The translations under genes and the position numbers were made by a program. A stretch of 64,000 bases of DNA from Paenibacillus pinisoli (lineage in GTDB: Bacteria; Bacillota; Bacilli; Paenibacillales; Paenibacillaceae): NCBI RefSeq assembly GCF_003605435.1, contig NZ_QXQB01000004.1, positions 186,001 to 250,000 of the forward strand, in the 5' to 3' direction. Each line of letters opens with the position of its first letter. The first letter of the stretch is position 1. Under the pieces are notes generated by a model. The model ran no database searches and was not told where the DNA came from. It saw only the letters and a list, made by a program, of their open reading frames with translations. This document shows positions 8,111-17,830 of this stretch, piece after piece.

Positions 8111-8970
8111 GATGGCGGGGGTTGTAGGCCGAAAAAATCGGCGGAAAGAGCGATATAGCGCCGCGAGGCACCGCTGCAGGTGCAAAATCGGCGAATAGAG
8201 CGAAATAGCGCCGCGAGGCACCGCTACAGGTGCAAAATCGGCGAATAGAGCGAAATAGCGCCGCAAGGCACCGCTGCAGGTGCAAAATCAGCAAATGGAG
8301 CGAAATAGCGCCGCGAGGCACCGCTGCAGGAGCAAAATCGGCGGATGGAGCGAAATAGCGCCGCGAGGCACCGCTACAGGTGCAAAATCGGCGAATAGAG
8401 CGAAATAGCACCGCGAGGCACCGCTACAGGTGCAAAATCGGCGAATAGAGCGAAATAGCGCCGCAAGGCACCGCTGCAGGTGCAAAATCAGCAAATGGAG
8501 CGAAATAGCGCCGCGAGGCACCGCTGCAGGAGCAAAATCGGCGGATGGAGCGAAATAGCGCCGCGAGGCACCGCTACAGGTGCAAAATCGGCGAATAGAG
8601 CGAAATAGCACCGCGAGGCACCGCTACAGGTGCAAAATCGGCGAATAGAGCGAAATAGCGCCGCAAGGCACCGCTGCAGGTGCAAAATCAGCAAATGGAG
8701 CGAAATAGCGCCGCGAGGCACCGCTGCAGGAGCAAAATCGGCGGAAAGAGCGAAATAGCGCCGCGAGGCACCGCTGCAGGTGCGAAATCGGCGAATGGAG
8801 CGATATAGTACCGCGAGGCACCGCTACAGGTGCAAAATCGGCGAATAGAGCGAAATAGCACCGCGAGGCACCGCTACAGGTGCAAAATCGGCGAATAGAG
8901 CGAAATAGCGCCGCAAGGCACCGCTACAGGTGCAACATCGGCGGATGGAGCGAAATAGCGCCGCGAAGCA
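8111..8970. repeat. Tandem array of a 50-bp hairpin unit with 200-bp higher-order period
   Basis: Sixteen units of exactly 50 bp run from 8161 to 8960, preceded by a degenerate unit at 8111 and followed by a truncated one at 8961. Each unit starts CCGCGAGGCACCGCTGCAGG and ends with CGAAATAGCG. The GCACC/GGTGC inverted repeat in each unit (6-nt loop) can form a hairpin. Units 2-5 (8211-8410) and 6-9 (8411-8610) are identical, and a third 135 bp (8611-8745) continues the same order, so four units have been amplified as a block. Weakly related sequence extends left to about 8010. No variable spacers and no convincing coding frame: a 50-bp period shifts the frame in each unit. Confidence 0.95.
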
Positions 8971-9040
8971 GGTGGGGGAAAAGTCGTTGAATTCGACTGA
9001 AATGCAGTTTGCACTGCAACTAAATTGTAGAACTACCCGA

Positions 9041-9097
9041 AAGCCAAAGATGGCGGTGCCGGGACTGCGTCCTGGCGCGGCCATTCTTCATTTTCGC
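9041..9097 (+). repeat. Dispersed terminator-like repeat, copy 1
   Basis: AAGCCAAAGATGGCGGTGCC begins an imperfect hairpin (9050-9084, ATGGC/GCCAT with further pairing inside) followed by TCTTCATTTT. The flank upstream, AACTAAATTGTAGAAC, is also shared with the copy at 46872-46950. It lies at the right edge of the 50-bp array. A more diverged third copy ends the subtilase gene region at 60283-60344. Confidence 0.7.
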
Positions 9098-9232
9098 TGG
9101 TCGTTTTCACAACATAAAGCGTATTGTGGCAGCCTCTGAGGCTGCTTATTTATTTTGACACTACAAGAAAATATTGTGTATTCTTGATGGACAGCGGTAT
9201 AGGAGATCGGTTGGTCCGAGGGGGAGAAAATA

Positions 9233-9904
9233 TTGTTAGCGGCACTTAGGGATTATCCGATGGTGAGTATTGCAGCAGGAGAGGTCGCCTTAAGGGATGA
9301 CCGGAAAAAGACGCAATGGACGGAGCGGGTGGATGCCTTTATGCTCGCACCCATTCCGGTTACGAATGAGTTATATGCTGCTGTTGTGCAACAGCCGATT
9401 GAACCGGATGCGCTTCTTCATGCTCCGGTCGTAGAAGTGTCATGGGATGAGGCCATCCTTTTTTGCAATTTATTATCTCGGCATTCGGGTTTGCAAGAAT
9501 ATTACGTGATAAGCCAAGATGGCGGGCAAATCGAATGTCTCCGTGGAGCTAATGGCTATCGCCTGCCGACGGAAGCGGAATGGCAGTATGCGTGCAAAGC
9601 CGGTGCAGACGGGTATCGCTATGGGGATCTAGATGCGATAGCATGGTACCGGGACAATGCGGAGGGCAAAGTGCAGGAGGCAGGCAGGAAGCAGCCCAAT
9701 GCTTGGGGGCTTTACGATATGCTGGGCAACGTGTGGGAGTGGTGCTGGGATCTATATGATGTGAATGTATACGGCACCTATAGGGTATTCCGCGGAGGGA
9801 GCTGGGCGGAAGAAGCCAGAGGCTGCGGAGCGACATGCCGCCGGCGCAGCCATCCGACGTTCCGCATAGATGACCTCGGCTTTCGACTTGCGAGATCCAT
9901 ATAG
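9233..9904 (+). CDS. FGE/SUMF1-family protein
   Basis: 223 residues of the formylglycine-generating-enzyme (SUMF1) fold. Typical blocks are visible: VEVSWDEAILFCNLLS, GYRLPTEAEWQYACKAG, YDMLGNVWEWCWDLYD, FRGGSWAEEARGCGATCRRR and the end DLGFRLAR. It starts at TTG 9233 with a purine-rich GAGGGGGAGA upstream. Without a signal peptide it is cytoplasmic. The fold also occurs in non-FGE proteins (EgtB-like, lectin-like), and no sulfatase is nearby, so the reaction is unknown. Somewhat short for the family (usually 250-300). Confidence 0.8.
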   Translation: MLAALRDYPMVSIAAGEVALRDDRKKTQWTERVDAFMLAPIPVTNELYAAVVQQPIEPDALLHAPVVEVSWDEAILFCNLLSRHSGLQEYYVISQDGGQIECLRGANGYRLPTEAEWQYACKAGADGYRYGDLDAIAWYRDNAEGKVQEAGRKQPNAWGLYDMLGNVWEWCWDLYDVNVYGTYRVFRGGSWAEEARGCGATCRRRSHPTFRIDDLGFRLARSI

Positions 9905-9920
9905 AAATGAAGGTGATTCT

Positions 9921-10418
9921 ATGAGGAAGATATTCATCATAGGAATCGTAGCCAGCGGAAAAACGACGTTAGCCAAGCAATTGTCCCAAACGTTACATAT
10001 CCCATGGCATGAACTGGATTGCGTGGTATACCATCAGACGCCAGAAGGGCGGGTTAAGCGTACAGCAGCAGAGCAGCTTGAGGTCATTGAAGAAATTGAC
10101 AGCAGTGAAGCTTGGATATTCGAAGGTGTAGACCGCGATTCCTATCAATGCCTGTTCGAGATGGCGGACACGATTATTTTTGTGGATCCGCCCTTGTGGA
10201 AACGCAGGGTCAGGATTGTGAAGCGGTTCGTGAAGCAAAAGCTTGGCATTGAGGCATGCCACTACCAGCCGGATTTGAAAATGCTGTATATGATGTACGT
10301 ATGGACCCGGGACTTCGAGCGGGGGCGGGCGAGCTTTGAAGACAAGCTGCAAGGCTATTCATCCAAGCTGGTCAGGCTGTCCAATCATAACGACTTGCAG
10401 AAGCTGCTGAAGCAATAG
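9921..10418 (+). CDS. Small P-loop NTPase/kinase (adenylate-kinase-like, FlaR type)
   Basis: 165 residues. Walker A is GIVASGKT at residues 8-15, and the WIFEGV.RDSY and DTIIFVDPPLWKR segments resemble the Walker B and lid regions of the topology-modulation/FlaR adenylate-kinase-like family. The in-frame ATG at 9921 has GAAGGTGA upstream and was preferred over an earlier start inside the preceding gene. Follows the FGE-like gene by 16 bp. Substrate unknown; probably a small-molecule phosphotransferase. Confidence 0.75.
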   Translation: MRKIFIIGIVASGKTTLAKQLSQTLHIPWHELDCVVYHQTPEGRVKRTAAEQLEVIEEIDSSEAWIFEGVDRDSYQCLFEMADTIIFVDPPLWKRRVRIVKRFVKQKLGIEACHYQPDLKMLYMMYVWTRDFERGRASFEDKLQGYSSKLVRLSNHNDLQKLLKQ

Positions 10419-10434
10419 ATCGGCGGCTTTTTTT
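10402..10434 (+). terminator. Rho-independent terminator overlapping a gene end
   Basis: AGCTGCTGA (10402-10410) pairs with TCGGCGGCT (10420-10428) with two G-U pairs, followed by seven or more T. The 5' arm lies in the last codons of the P-loop gene. Confidence 0.7.
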
Positions 10435-10611
10435 ATGATGATCCAATTGATTGCAGGAATGACGAGATTATATATACCTTTTCCATACATCGGGATGGTA
10501 CTATTTAACTAATTATATGAAACGGATTACAAAAATGATAAATTTTCGCCGCCAGTGGCATCAGTAGTTGAGAGGGTCAATTTCATAGCAGCCAAGAAGG
10601 AGTGGGATGGA

Positions 10612-11568
10612 ATGGAAACAAGCCATGCAAACCCGATAATAGAGGTTTTTCGCGAGGCGCTTGAGAGATTTGTAGAGAAGATTAAAAGCGATGACCAAGT
10701 GATTGCCGCGATTCTCCTCGGAAGCATGTCCTACGATCAAGTATGGGAGAAGTCGGATATCGATATCAAGCTGATCGTCCATGATCAGAAGCTGGAGATT
10801 GGCTATACCTGTTTTGTCGAAAATGATATTCCGATCAATGCAAGCATTCAGACGCGCAATGAGTTCAAGCGGTGGATAGAGCGCTCGATGCAAAGCGCCT
10901 TCAGCCACTCTATGCTGGTGCGGAGCACGCTGCTGTTCACAAAGGATGATTCGATAGCCGAATATATGGACCAAATCCGCCATGTCGGCAAGCGGGACCG
11001 CGAGCTGCATCTCGTCATGCTAGGCTGCCATGCCTTGGGGCTGCTCGCCAAAGCGGAGAAGTGGCTGTACGTTAAGGACGATATGATCTATAGCGCCGCA
11101 TGGATAATCAAGATGGCCGATGTGCTGGCCCAGATCGAAGTGGTCCTACAAGGTGAGGTTCCTATGCGCGAGGTCGTTCAACAGGCGCTCCGCTGCAATC
11201 CGGATTTTTTCAATGTTGTCTATACGGAGATGATAGGCGGCGATGTGAATCGAGACAAGGTAGAGTCGGCCTTGCTGGGGATTGACGATTACTTGAAGCA
11301 GCGGTCCGAAGCAATGTTCCAGCCTATAATCGCTTACTTGAAGGAAGAAGCGGACATCCGCACCGTAACGAATCTGGTTATGAGATTCCGCATGCTTATC
11401 CCGGTAGAGGCAGGCCCTATGGCATCTGCTTGTGACTTGCTGGCGGAGCAAGGCCTGATTACAAAGTGGGAATCGGAGACGAAGGCAACGCCGAAGAGCA
11501 GGGTGCCGCTGCTTGAGCCTGCTTATGCGTGCGATAATGACGAAATGGAGATGTGGGGGAACGGATGA
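10612..11568 (+). CDS. Nucleotidyltransferase-domain protein
   Basis: 318 residues. An N-terminal polymerase-beta-like nucleotidyltransferase core shows [20 protein letters not shown], that is the GS motif and the DxD pair that binds metal, at residues about 35-55. The remaining helical part resembles aminoglycoside-type or KNTase-like proteins but is not specific. ATG 10612 has AAGGAG at 10597-10602. It overlaps the UvrA-paralogue gene by 4 bp (ATGA), so the two are translationally coupled. Function not determined; a role in resistance or in modification of a small molecule is possible. Confidence 0.7.
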   Translation: METSHANPIIEVFREALERFVEKIKSDDQVIAAILLGSMSYDQVWEKSDIDIKLIVHDQKLEIGYTCFVENDIPINASIQTRNEFKRWIERSMQSAFSHSMLVRSTLLFTKDDSIAEYMDQIRHVGKRDRELHLVMLGCHALGLLAKAEKWLYVKDDMIYSAAWIIKMADVLAQIEVVLQGEVPMREVVQQALRCNPDFFNVVYTEMIGGDVNRDKVESALLGIDDYLKQRSEAMFQPIIAYLKEEADIRTVTNLVMRFRMLIPVEAGPMASACDLLAEQGLITKWESETKATPKSRVPLLEPAYACDNDEMEMWGNG

Positions 11569-14486
11569 AGACATTCATTGAGGTGCGCGGAGCAAGGCAA
11601 AACAATCTGAAAAATATCGATGTCAATATCCCGAGAGACAAACTCACGGTCATTACGGGCGTCAGCGGCTCCGGCAAATCGTCGCTTGCCTTCGATGTTA
11701 TCTATGGCGAAGGACAGCGGCGGTTTCTGGACTCGCTGTCCACGTATGCCAAGAGCAGAATGAGCCAAGTGAAGAAGCCGGAAGTCGACTTTGTATTCGG
11801 TCTCTCACCGGTTATTGCCATCGAGCAGAAGAAAGGCATTCTCAATCCGCGCTCTACAGTGGGAACGATGACGGATATTTATGATTTCTTGCGGCTGCTG
11901 TTCGCCTCGGCAGGCGAAGCGAGCTGTCCGCTGTGCGATCATCCGATTCCAGTTCGTTCTTCCTTGCAGATGATTGAGCATATTCAGAAGCTCCCAGAAG
12001 GGACGGAGCTGGAGGTGCTGGCGCCGGTATACAAGCTATATGGCGAGACGTATGAAACGACTTTTGATGAGATTCGTGCCAAAGGGTTTCGAACGCTCCA
12101 TATTGACGGCGTACGCACCAATCTGACCGATCACGTCGAGCTGGAGGAGGAAACGGATTGCCGAATTGACATTGTAGTCGATAAGGTTATCGTGAAACCG
12201 GATATTTACAAGGTGCTGACCAAAACGATTGAAAACAGTTTGAGCCTAGTCGGCGAAGGCTTCATCCGCTTCGAAATTGTATCGGTTCCAGACGGCGCTG
12301 TGTTCGATAAGGAGAAGTTTTACCGCCAATTTGCCTGTCCGGAGCATCATCTGACGATGGGTGAGCTTCAGCCCCATTACTTCTCCTTCAATGATAGCGA
12401 CAGCGCATGCCGAACCTGCGGCGGCCTTGGCACCTTTATGAGAGCGGAAGCAAGGTTCCTGGTTCGGGATAGGAACAAGAGCCTGCTGGCTGGCGCCATT
12501 GAGCCCAAATTGCTAAGTACGGGCACCAAAGGCACATGGATCTGGGGACTTGTAAAGAGCATGGCGAAGCATTACGGCTTCGATCTGACTGTGCCTTTGG
12601 ATGACATGCCCGAACCTGTGCAGGAGATGCTGTTTTATGGCACCAAAGGAGAGAAGTTTCCGTTCATCCCCGACGAGAGCTCAGGCAAGTCGCAGCACAG
12701 GCATGCGGGCAAGCTGATGACCTTTGCTGGATTTGTACATATCATCAATTGGTGGTACAAGCTGTTCCTGAAGCGGCAAGGCAGTCAGGGCGAAGCGGAT
12801 TTCTACAAAAAAGTGATGATCGAGCATACCTGCCCGGATTGCGAAGGGAAGAAGCTGAGGCCGCAGCGGCTATGCGTCCGCGTAGGCGGGACCGATATTC
12901 ATCAGATGAGCGTAATGCCGCTTAGCGAGCTGAAGCTATTCCTGGAGCATTTGACCTTTAGCGATACGAAAGCCAATGTGGGCGGACAGATTACGAAGGA
13001 GATTCTGACGCGTCTGGACTTGCTGCTCGATATCGGGCTGCATTACCTGAGCTTGGGCCGTCGCTCCGATACGATATCGGGCGGAGAAGCGCAGCGAATT
13101 CGGCTATCCACGCAGATCAGCTCGGGGCTGATGGGAATGCTGTATGTGCTCGATGAGCCCAGCATTGGACTTCATGCGAGAGACAGCGGCCGGATGATCA
13201 ATACGCTGAAGAAGCTGCGCGATCTGGGCAACACCATTATTGTTGTTGAACATGATATAGATACGATACTTAGCGCGGACCATATTATCGAGATCGGTCC
13301 GGGGCCGGGAAGGGAGGGCGGAGGGCTGATTGCAGAGGGCAAGGCAGAGCAGCTGGCGGCATCGCCAGAATCGGTCACAGGCGCATTCCTCTCCGGTGCG
13401 CGCATGATTGGGGTTCCAGCCGAACGACGGCCCTTGACGGGGAAAGTCATTCAAATTCGTGGTGCGCGAGCGAACAATCTGCAGCGGGTGGATGTCGATA
13501 TCCCTCTCGGTGTTCTCGCCTGCATTACGGGCGTGTCGGGGTCAGGCAAGAGTACGCTCGTGAACGAAGTGATGTGCAAGCAGCTGTTCTCCATCTTCCA
13601 CGATGCCAGAATCAAGCCGGGCGAGCATGACTCGCTGACAGGGCACGAGCATTTGACAGGTATTATTACAATTGATCAATCTCCTATCGGCCGGAGCACA
13701 CGCTCTAATCCGGCGACCTATGTCGGGTTGTTCGACCGGATACGCGAGCTGTACGCCGAGGCTGCTGCGGCGGCAGGCAGCAGATTGTCCAAAAACGATT
13801 TCAGCTTCAATCAGAAGAACGGCGGACGCTGCGAGAATTGCCAAGGCGAAGGCATCGTTGTGACCCAATTGCAGTTCATGCCGGATGTCGAGGCGATCTG
13901 TCCGGTGTGCAAAGGAACCAGATTCACGGATGAAGTGCTGGAGATCAAGCTGAAGGACAAGCATATCGCCGAGGTGCTTGATATGAGCATTGAAGAAGCG
14001 GTGGTCTTCTTCGAGGGGCAGACCTATGTTCAGCATAAGCTGAAGGTGCTGCATCAGCTAGGCCTAGGCTACTTGAGACTGGGGCAATCCTCGACGACGT
14101 TATCCGGCGGCGAAGCGCAGAGGATCAAGCTGGCCTACGAGCTGGGCAAGCTGAAGCGGGGCAGCCATAATCTGTACGTGCTGGACGAGCCAACGACCGG
14201 CCTGCATCATAGCGACATTCAGAAGCTGGTCGATTGCCTACAGCAGCTCGTCGATGCCGGACATTCCGTTCTGGTCATTGAGCACCATCTGGATTTGATC
14301 AAGGTTGCAGATTATGTAATCGATATGGGGCCTGACGGCGGAAGCAACGGAGGCCAGGTTGTGGCAGCGGGCACGCCGGAGGAGGTAGCCGGTGCGGAGC
14401 GATCGCTGACGGGCAAGTTTTTGGCGAAGCTGTTGGCGCCGCAGGAGAGGAGCGGTGCCGCGCAAGCCGGCCTGCTCATCCATTAG
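11565..14486 (+). CDS. UvrA paralogue (excinuclease ABC subunit A-like ATPase)
   Basis: 973 residues with two ABC modules. Module 1: GVSGSGKS (32-39), signature [14 protein letters not shown], Walker [16 protein letters not shown]. Module 2: GVSGSGKST, zinc-finger halves CENCQGEG and CPVCKGTR, signature [11 protein letters not shown], Walker [16 protein letters not shown]. This is a UvrA-family ATPase; the canonical housekeeping uvrA normally sits beside uvrB, which is absent here, so it is more likely one of the paralogues that give resistance to DNA-binding drugs or assist repair. ATG 11565 with GGGGGAACGG upstream overlaps the nucleotidyltransferase stop. Confidence 0.88.
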   Translation: MKTFIEVRGARQNNLKNIDVNIPRDKLTVITGVSGSGKSSLAFDVIYGEGQRRFLDSLSTYAKSRMSQVKKPEVDFVFGLSPVIAIEQKKGILNPRSTVGTMTDIYDFLRLLFASAGEASCPLCDHPIPVRSSLQMIEHIQKLPEGTELEVLAPVYKLYGETYETTFDEIRAKGFRTLHIDGVRTNLTDHVELEEETDCRIDIVVDKVIVKPDIYKVLTKTIENSLSLVGEGFIRFEIVSVPDGAVFDKEKFYRQFACPEHHLTMGELQPHYFSFNDSDSACRTCGGLGTFMRAEARFLVRDRNKSLLAGAIEPKLLSTGTKGTWIWGLVKSMAKHYGFDLTVPLDDMPEPVQEMLFYGTKGEKFPFIPDESSGKSQHRHAGKLMTFAGFVHIINWWYKLFLKRQGSQGEADFYKKVMIEHTCPDCEGKKLRPQRLCVRVGGTDIHQMSVMPLSELKLFLEHLTFSDTKANVGGQITKEILTRLDLLLDIGLHYLSLGRRSDTISGGEAQRIRLSTQISSGLMGMLYVLDEPSIGLHARDSGRMINTLKKLRDLGNTIIVVEHDIDTILSADHIIEIGPGPGREGGGLIAEGKAEQLAASPESVTGAFLSGARMIGVPAERRPLTGKVIQIRGARANNLQRVDVDIPLGVLACITGVSGSGKSTLVNEVMCKQLFSIFHDARIKPGEHDSLTGHEHLTGIITIDQSPIGRSTRSNPATYVGLFDRIRELYAEAAAAAGSRLSKNDFSFNQKNGGRCENCQGEGIVVTQLQFMPDVEAICPVCKGTRFTDEVLEIKLKDKHIAEVLDMSIEEAVVFFEGQTYVQHKLKVLHQLGLGYLRLGQSSTTLSGGEAQRIKLAYELGKLKRGSHNLYVLDEPTTGLHHSDIQKLVDCLQQLVDAGHSVLVIEHHLDLIKVADYVIDMGPDGGSNGGQVVAAGTPEEVAGAERSLTGKFLAKLLAPQERSGAAQAGLLIH

Positions 14487-14516
14487 CAGACATATTCCAG
14501 AACGGAGGCGTCCTAC

Positions 14517-14957
14517 ATGCCAGCCAAAAGAAAGGAAGCCGGTTCACCCGGCGGAAGCAAATCGAGGTTGTCCGGTACGGAGCTAGTGGAAGCGTATATG
14601 AGGGAGCTGGAGCATCCCCTCAAGCTTGAGGCAGAGGCTGTCCGCAGCATCATATTGAACGCGCGCCCGGGAATCGGGGAGCATATCAAATGGAATGCGC
14701 CGAGCTTTCATATAGAAGGCGAGGACCGAATTACGTTCAACTTGCGGAAGCAAGATTGTCTGCTATTGGTGTTTCATACTGGAGCGAAAGGAAAGGACAG
14801 AGCGGGAGGCCGGCCGATTATTGAGGACACCACGGGGCTGCTCGAATGGGCTTCCCCCGACCGGGCGCTGGTTAAGCTGGGGAATATGGATGAGATCCGC
14901 GCGAAGGAAGCGCAACTGGTTGAAGTCATTCATAAGTGGCTGGATGTGAATCTATAG
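14517..14957 (+). CDS. DUF1801 (YdhG-like) protein
   Basis: 146 residues with the DUF1801 pattern: EHPLKLEAEAVRSIILNA, GEHIKWNAPSFHIEGEDRI, and a C-terminal helix. Members are small alpha/beta proteins of frataxin-like fold with unclear role. ATG 14517 follows an ACGGAGGCG ribosome binding site and lies 30 bp behind the UvrA paralogue, probably in the same transcript, which ends at the terminator at 14978. Confidence 0.75.
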   Translation: MPAKRKEAGSPGGSKSRLSGTELVEAYMRELEHPLKLEAEAVRSIILNARPGIGEHIKWNAPSFHIEGEDRITFNLRKQDCLLLVFHTGAKGKDRAGGRPIIEDTTGLLEWASPDRALVKLGNMDEIRAKEAQLVEVIHKWLDVNL

Positions 14958-14977
14958 ACAGTCTCGTGAGCGTGTAC

Positions 14978-15007
14978 AAAAATCGATCCGCCAAGGATCG
15001 ATTTTTT
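14978..15007 (+). terminator. Rho-independent terminator
   Basis: AAATCGATCC/GGATCGATTT stem, 5-nt loop, six T residues. Ends the nucleotidyltransferase-uvrA-like-DUF1801 transcript. Confidence 0.9.
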
Positions 15008-15043
15008 GTTATATGATGAATGCAAAAAAATATTTTGACTGTT

Positions 15044-15070
15044 TGTCGATTTCATCGTCAATCATTCGTC
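15044..15070 (+). promoter_or_regulatory. Predicted ECF42-type promoter of the hydrolase gene
   Basis: TGTCGA (15044-15049), a 17-bp spacer, then CGTC (15067-15070). The same pair with the same spacing precedes the DGPF gene at 16003-16029, and the sequences just downstream (GTGTACATAGAAGC versus GTGTAGATAGAAGC) are nearly identical. TGTCGA with CGT/A-type -10 is what I recall as the motif of ECF42 sigma factors, one of which is encoded at 16543. Confidence 0.7.
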
Positions 15071-15117
15071 GTGTACATAGAAGCAGTACTTTAGCTCAGA
15101 TTTGGGGAGGAATACAC

Positions 15118-15924
15118 ATGCATTATGCTATATCGAAGGACGGAACCAGGATTGCTTATGATCAGACAGGCCAGGGGCCGGCACTTATTCTGGTATCAGG
15201 CGCGTTCGGATACCGCAAGTTTGCCGGCGTAACCCAGCTTGCAGCCTTATTGTCAAAGCGATTCACCGTCTACAACTATGACCGCAGAGGCCGCGGCGAC
15301 AGCGGCGATACGAAGCCTTATGCCATTGAGCGTGAAATCGAAGACTTGGAAGCTATGATTCAAGGGGCTGGCGGAGCGGCTTATGTATGGGGGCTGTCCT
15401 CCGGCGCTGTTCTATGTATGCTGGCTGCAGCAAGAGGCGTGCGGATGAAGAAGGTAGTCTTGCACGAACCGCCGTTTGTCGTAGAGAAGGCTGACAGGAT
15501 CGTGCCTGAGCGCTTCGCCAGCCGCCTGACGGAGATGATTGACGAGGGGAAGCGGGGAGAAGCGGTCAAATATTTTATGACCAAGGGGATGGGTGCGCCT
15601 TCTTTCATCGTTGGCATGATGCGGCTGATGCCGGGCGTCTGGTCTTCGCTGACGGGTCTGGCCCATACGCTTCCGTATGATGCGGCATTGCTGGATGGTT
15701 ATATGGAGGGCAAGCCGCTGTCGCCTGCGATGTGGCAAGGGATTGCGATGCCGGCTCTGGTGCTGGAGGGGACGGAAAGCCCTGCCGGCTTGCGCCATGC
15801 CGCCAAAGCGGTGGCAGACGTTCTGCCGAATGCGCAGCTCGTCAGCAAGAAGGGGCTTGGCCATACCAAAAAGCTGAATGCTGCGATGATTGCTTCGGAG
15901 CTGGAGGCATTTTTGCTGGCCTAA
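15118..15924 (+). CDS. Alpha/beta hydrolase
   Basis: 268 residues. Visible are the oxyanion/start strand ALILVSGAFG, YDRRGRGDSGD, the nucleophile elbow WGLSSGAV (Ser of G-x-S-S-G), and the C-terminal LVSKKGLGHTKKL carrying the catalytic His. Substrate unknown. ATG 15118 is preceded by TTGGGGAGGAA; an upstream in-frame start would lie inside the predicted promoter. It has its own ECF42-type promoter and stands before the DGPF-sigma operon, so it is a probable target of that sigma factor. Confidence 0.8.
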   Translation: MHYAISKDGTRIAYDQTGQGPALILVSGAFGYRKFAGVTQLAALLSKRFTVYNYDRRGRGDSGDTKPYAIEREIEDLEAMIQGAGGAAYVWGLSSGAVLCMLAAARGVRMKKVVLHEPPFVVEKADRIVPERFASRLTEMIDEGKRGEAVKYFMTKGMGAPSFIVGMMRLMPGVWSSLTGLAHTLPYDAALLDGYMEGKPLSPAMWQGIAMPALVLEGTESPAGLRHAAKAVADVLPNAQLVSKKGLGHTKKLNAAMIASELEAFLLA

Positions 15925-16002
15925 TAGATTCGCAGAGCTGAAAGCTAGATACAAGAGCTGAAAGACATAGTAACATAATGGTAGAAAAAAACTTTTTGAA
16001 TC

Positions 16003-16029
16003 TGTCGATTCGGTCGAACTTGATTCGTT
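16003..16029 (+). promoter_or_regulatory. Predicted ECF42-type promoter of the DGPF-sigma operon
   Basis: TGTCGA (16003-16008), 17-bp spacer, CGTT (16026-16029). It matches the promoter at 15044-15070 in both boxes and spacing, suggesting the sigma factor at 16543 autoregulates its operon. Confidence 0.7.
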
Positions 16030-16111
16030 GTGTAGATAGAAGCGCGGTTGATCGCCAGATGCAACAATCTGGCTCAGGCGATGCTGATCCCATTTTAGGA
16101 GGAATAAAGAC

Positions 16112-16546
16112 ATGAGATTTATGATGATTGTGAAGGCGACATCGGATTCGGAAGCAGGCGCAATGCCAAGCCAGGAGCTTATCGACGCTATGCAAAAGTA
16201 CAATGAGGAGCTGGTGAAGGCCGGGGTGCTGCTGGCGGCAGACGGCTTGCAGCCTAGCTCGAACGGGATCCGCATCTCGTACCCTGAGCCAGGCGGGAAG
16301 CCGAAGGTGATCGACGGTCCTTTCACCGAAGCGAAGGAGTTAATCGCGGGTTATACGCTGATTGAGGTGAAATCGCGCGAAGAGGCGGTCGAGTGGGCGC
16401 TGCGCATGCCGGACCCGCATGGATTCGGGCAGGGAGAGATTGAGCTGAGACAGGTGTTCGATGTGGAGGACTTGATGGAGGACCCTGATACATTGGCGAA
16501 AGAGGCAGCGCTTCGGAAGCAAGTGGAGCAGCAAAGGAAAGCGTGA
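16112..16546 (+). CDS. DGPF/YCII-domain protein 1
   Basis: 144 residues. The DGPF motif that names the family is intact in VIDGPFTEAKELIAGYTLIEV, and the N-terminal strand MRFMMIVKATSDSEAG is typical. Small YCII-like proteins of this type are almost always encoded beside ECF42 sigma factors; their molecular role is not established. ATG 16112 has AGGAGGAA upstream. The stop codon overlaps the GTG of the sigma gene (GTGA). Confidence 0.9.
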   Translation: MRFMMIVKATSDSEAGAMPSQELIDAMQKYNEELVKAGVLLAADGLQPSSNGIRISYPEPGGKPKVIDGPFTEAKELIAGYTLIEVKSREEAVEWALRMPDPHGFGQGEIELRQVFDVEDLMEDPDTLAKEAALRKQVEQQRKA

Positions 16547-17817
16547 GCCGCGCATCCGCACACCGCACGGCCGATGCGATCTGGCGCATGGAATCGCCTA
16601 AGCTGATAGCGAGTCTGACGCGAATGGTACGCGATGTCGGGTTGGCGGAGGACCTCGCTCAGGACGCTCTGGTTATTGCGCTTGAGCGGTGGCCGGTGAC
16701 CGGCATTCCGGATAATCCGGGAGCCTGGCTGATGACGACAGCCAAGCGGCGCGCCATCGATCTGCTGCGCAGGAACAAGGTTGGCGAGCGAAAGCATGAG
16801 GAGCTTGCCCGTCATGCGGCTCTATATACAGAGGCGGATATCGATGGCGCGATAGACGGGGAGGTCGGCGATGATCTCCTGCGTCTGATCTTCCTCACCT
16901 GCCATCCCGCGCTATCGGCCGAGGCTCGCGTTGCGTTGACGCTGCGGCTGCTTTGCGGGCTTACGACGGATGAGATCGCCCGTTCTTATCTTGTGGCTGA
17001 GCCGACCATTGCGCAGCGCATCGTTCGGGCCAAGCGGACGCTTAATGCCAAGGGCGTCCCGTTCGAGGTGCCGGAGGGCAAAGAGCTTAAGGAAAGGCTT
17101 GCCGCTGTGCTGGAAGTGATCTATCTCATGTTCAATGAGGGGTATTCGGCAACGTCGGGGGAGAATTGGACAAGGCCCCTCCTCTGCCAGGAAGCGTTAA
17201 GGCTGGGGCGTGTCTTGGCCGAGATTGCGCAGGATGAGCCGGAGGTGCACGGACTCGTCGCTCTCATGGAGATTCAAGCCTCGCGTTTGAAGACCAGAAT
17301 AGGCGCGGGCGGAGCACCGATTCTTCTCAAGGATCAGAATCGCGCATTATGGGATCGCCTGCTGATCCGCCGCGGATTTGCGGCACTGGAGCGCAGCCGC
17401 AGGCTTGGCAGAGCGCTGGGGCCCTATTCTCTGCAGGCGGCGATTGCCGCATGCCATGCTGAGGCCACATCGGTGGAGGATACGAATTGGGTCCGCATTG
17501 CAGCACTCTATGAAGCGTTGTCGACCCTCTCGTATTCGCCGATTGTAGAGCTGAACCGCGCAGTTGCGGTATCCATGGCTTTTGGCCCCGCATTCGGACT
17601 GCAGATTGTCGATGCGCTTCATGGCGAGCCGTCGCTGCTCAGCTATCATCTGCTGCCAAGCGTTCGCGGCGATCTGCTGATGAAGCTGGGGCGGTATGGG
17701 GAGGCTGCAGGCGAGCTAGAGCGCGCAGCGGACATGACGAGGAATGAGCGGGAACGGGAGCTGCTCTTGGGCAGGGCAGCCGAATGCAAGGAGAAGTTAA
17801 AGCCAAGCACGGAATAA
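16543..17817 (+). CDS. ECF42-type RNA polymerase sigma factor with C-terminal helical extension
   Basis: 424 residues, more than twice a classic ECF factor. Region 2 (about 20-85: EDLAQDALVIALERWPVTG, PGAWLMTTAKRRAIDLLRR), region 4 (about 125-175: ARVALTLRLLCGLTTDEIAR and PTIAQRIVRAKRTL) and a long TPR-like or SnoaL-less helical C-terminus (about 190-420: YLMFNEGYSATSGENW, LNRAVAVSMAFGP, YHLLPSVRGDLLMKLGR) identify the ECF42 group. No anti-sigma factor is expected for this group; the C-terminal extension is needed for activity in studied members. GTG 16543 overlaps the upstream DGPF gene. Confidence 0.92.
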   Translation: MSRASAHRTADAIWRMESPKLIASLTRMVRDVGLAEDLAQDALVIALERWPVTGIPDNPGAWLMTTAKRRAIDLLRRNKVGERKHEELARHAALYTEADIDGAIDGEVGDDLLRLIFLTCHPALSAEARVALTLRLLCGLTTDEIARSYLVAEPTIAQRIVRAKRTLNAKGVPFEVPEGKELKERLAAVLEVIYLMFNEGYSATSGENWTRPLLCQEALRLGRVLAEIAQDEPEVHGLVALMEIQASRLKTRIGAGGAPILLKDQNRALWDRLLIRRGFAALERSRRLGRALGPYSLQAAIAACHAEATSVEDTNWVRIAALYEALSTLSYSPIVELNRAVAVSMAFGPAFGLQIVDALHGEPSLLSYHLLPSVRGDLLMKLGRYGEAAGELERAADMTRNERERELLLGRAAECKEKLKPSTE

Positions 17818-17830
17818 AGGCGGTGATGAA

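Noticed and set aside
8161..8960. CRISPR array
   Set aside because: Units are contiguous 50-bp repeats without variable spacers, and no cas genes are present.
7995..9084. Repeat-rich proteins on the minus strand of the 50-bp array
   Set aside because: The 50-bp period shifts the frame each unit, several overlapping frames are open at once, and there is no ribosome binding site; openness follows from lack of stop triplets in the unit.
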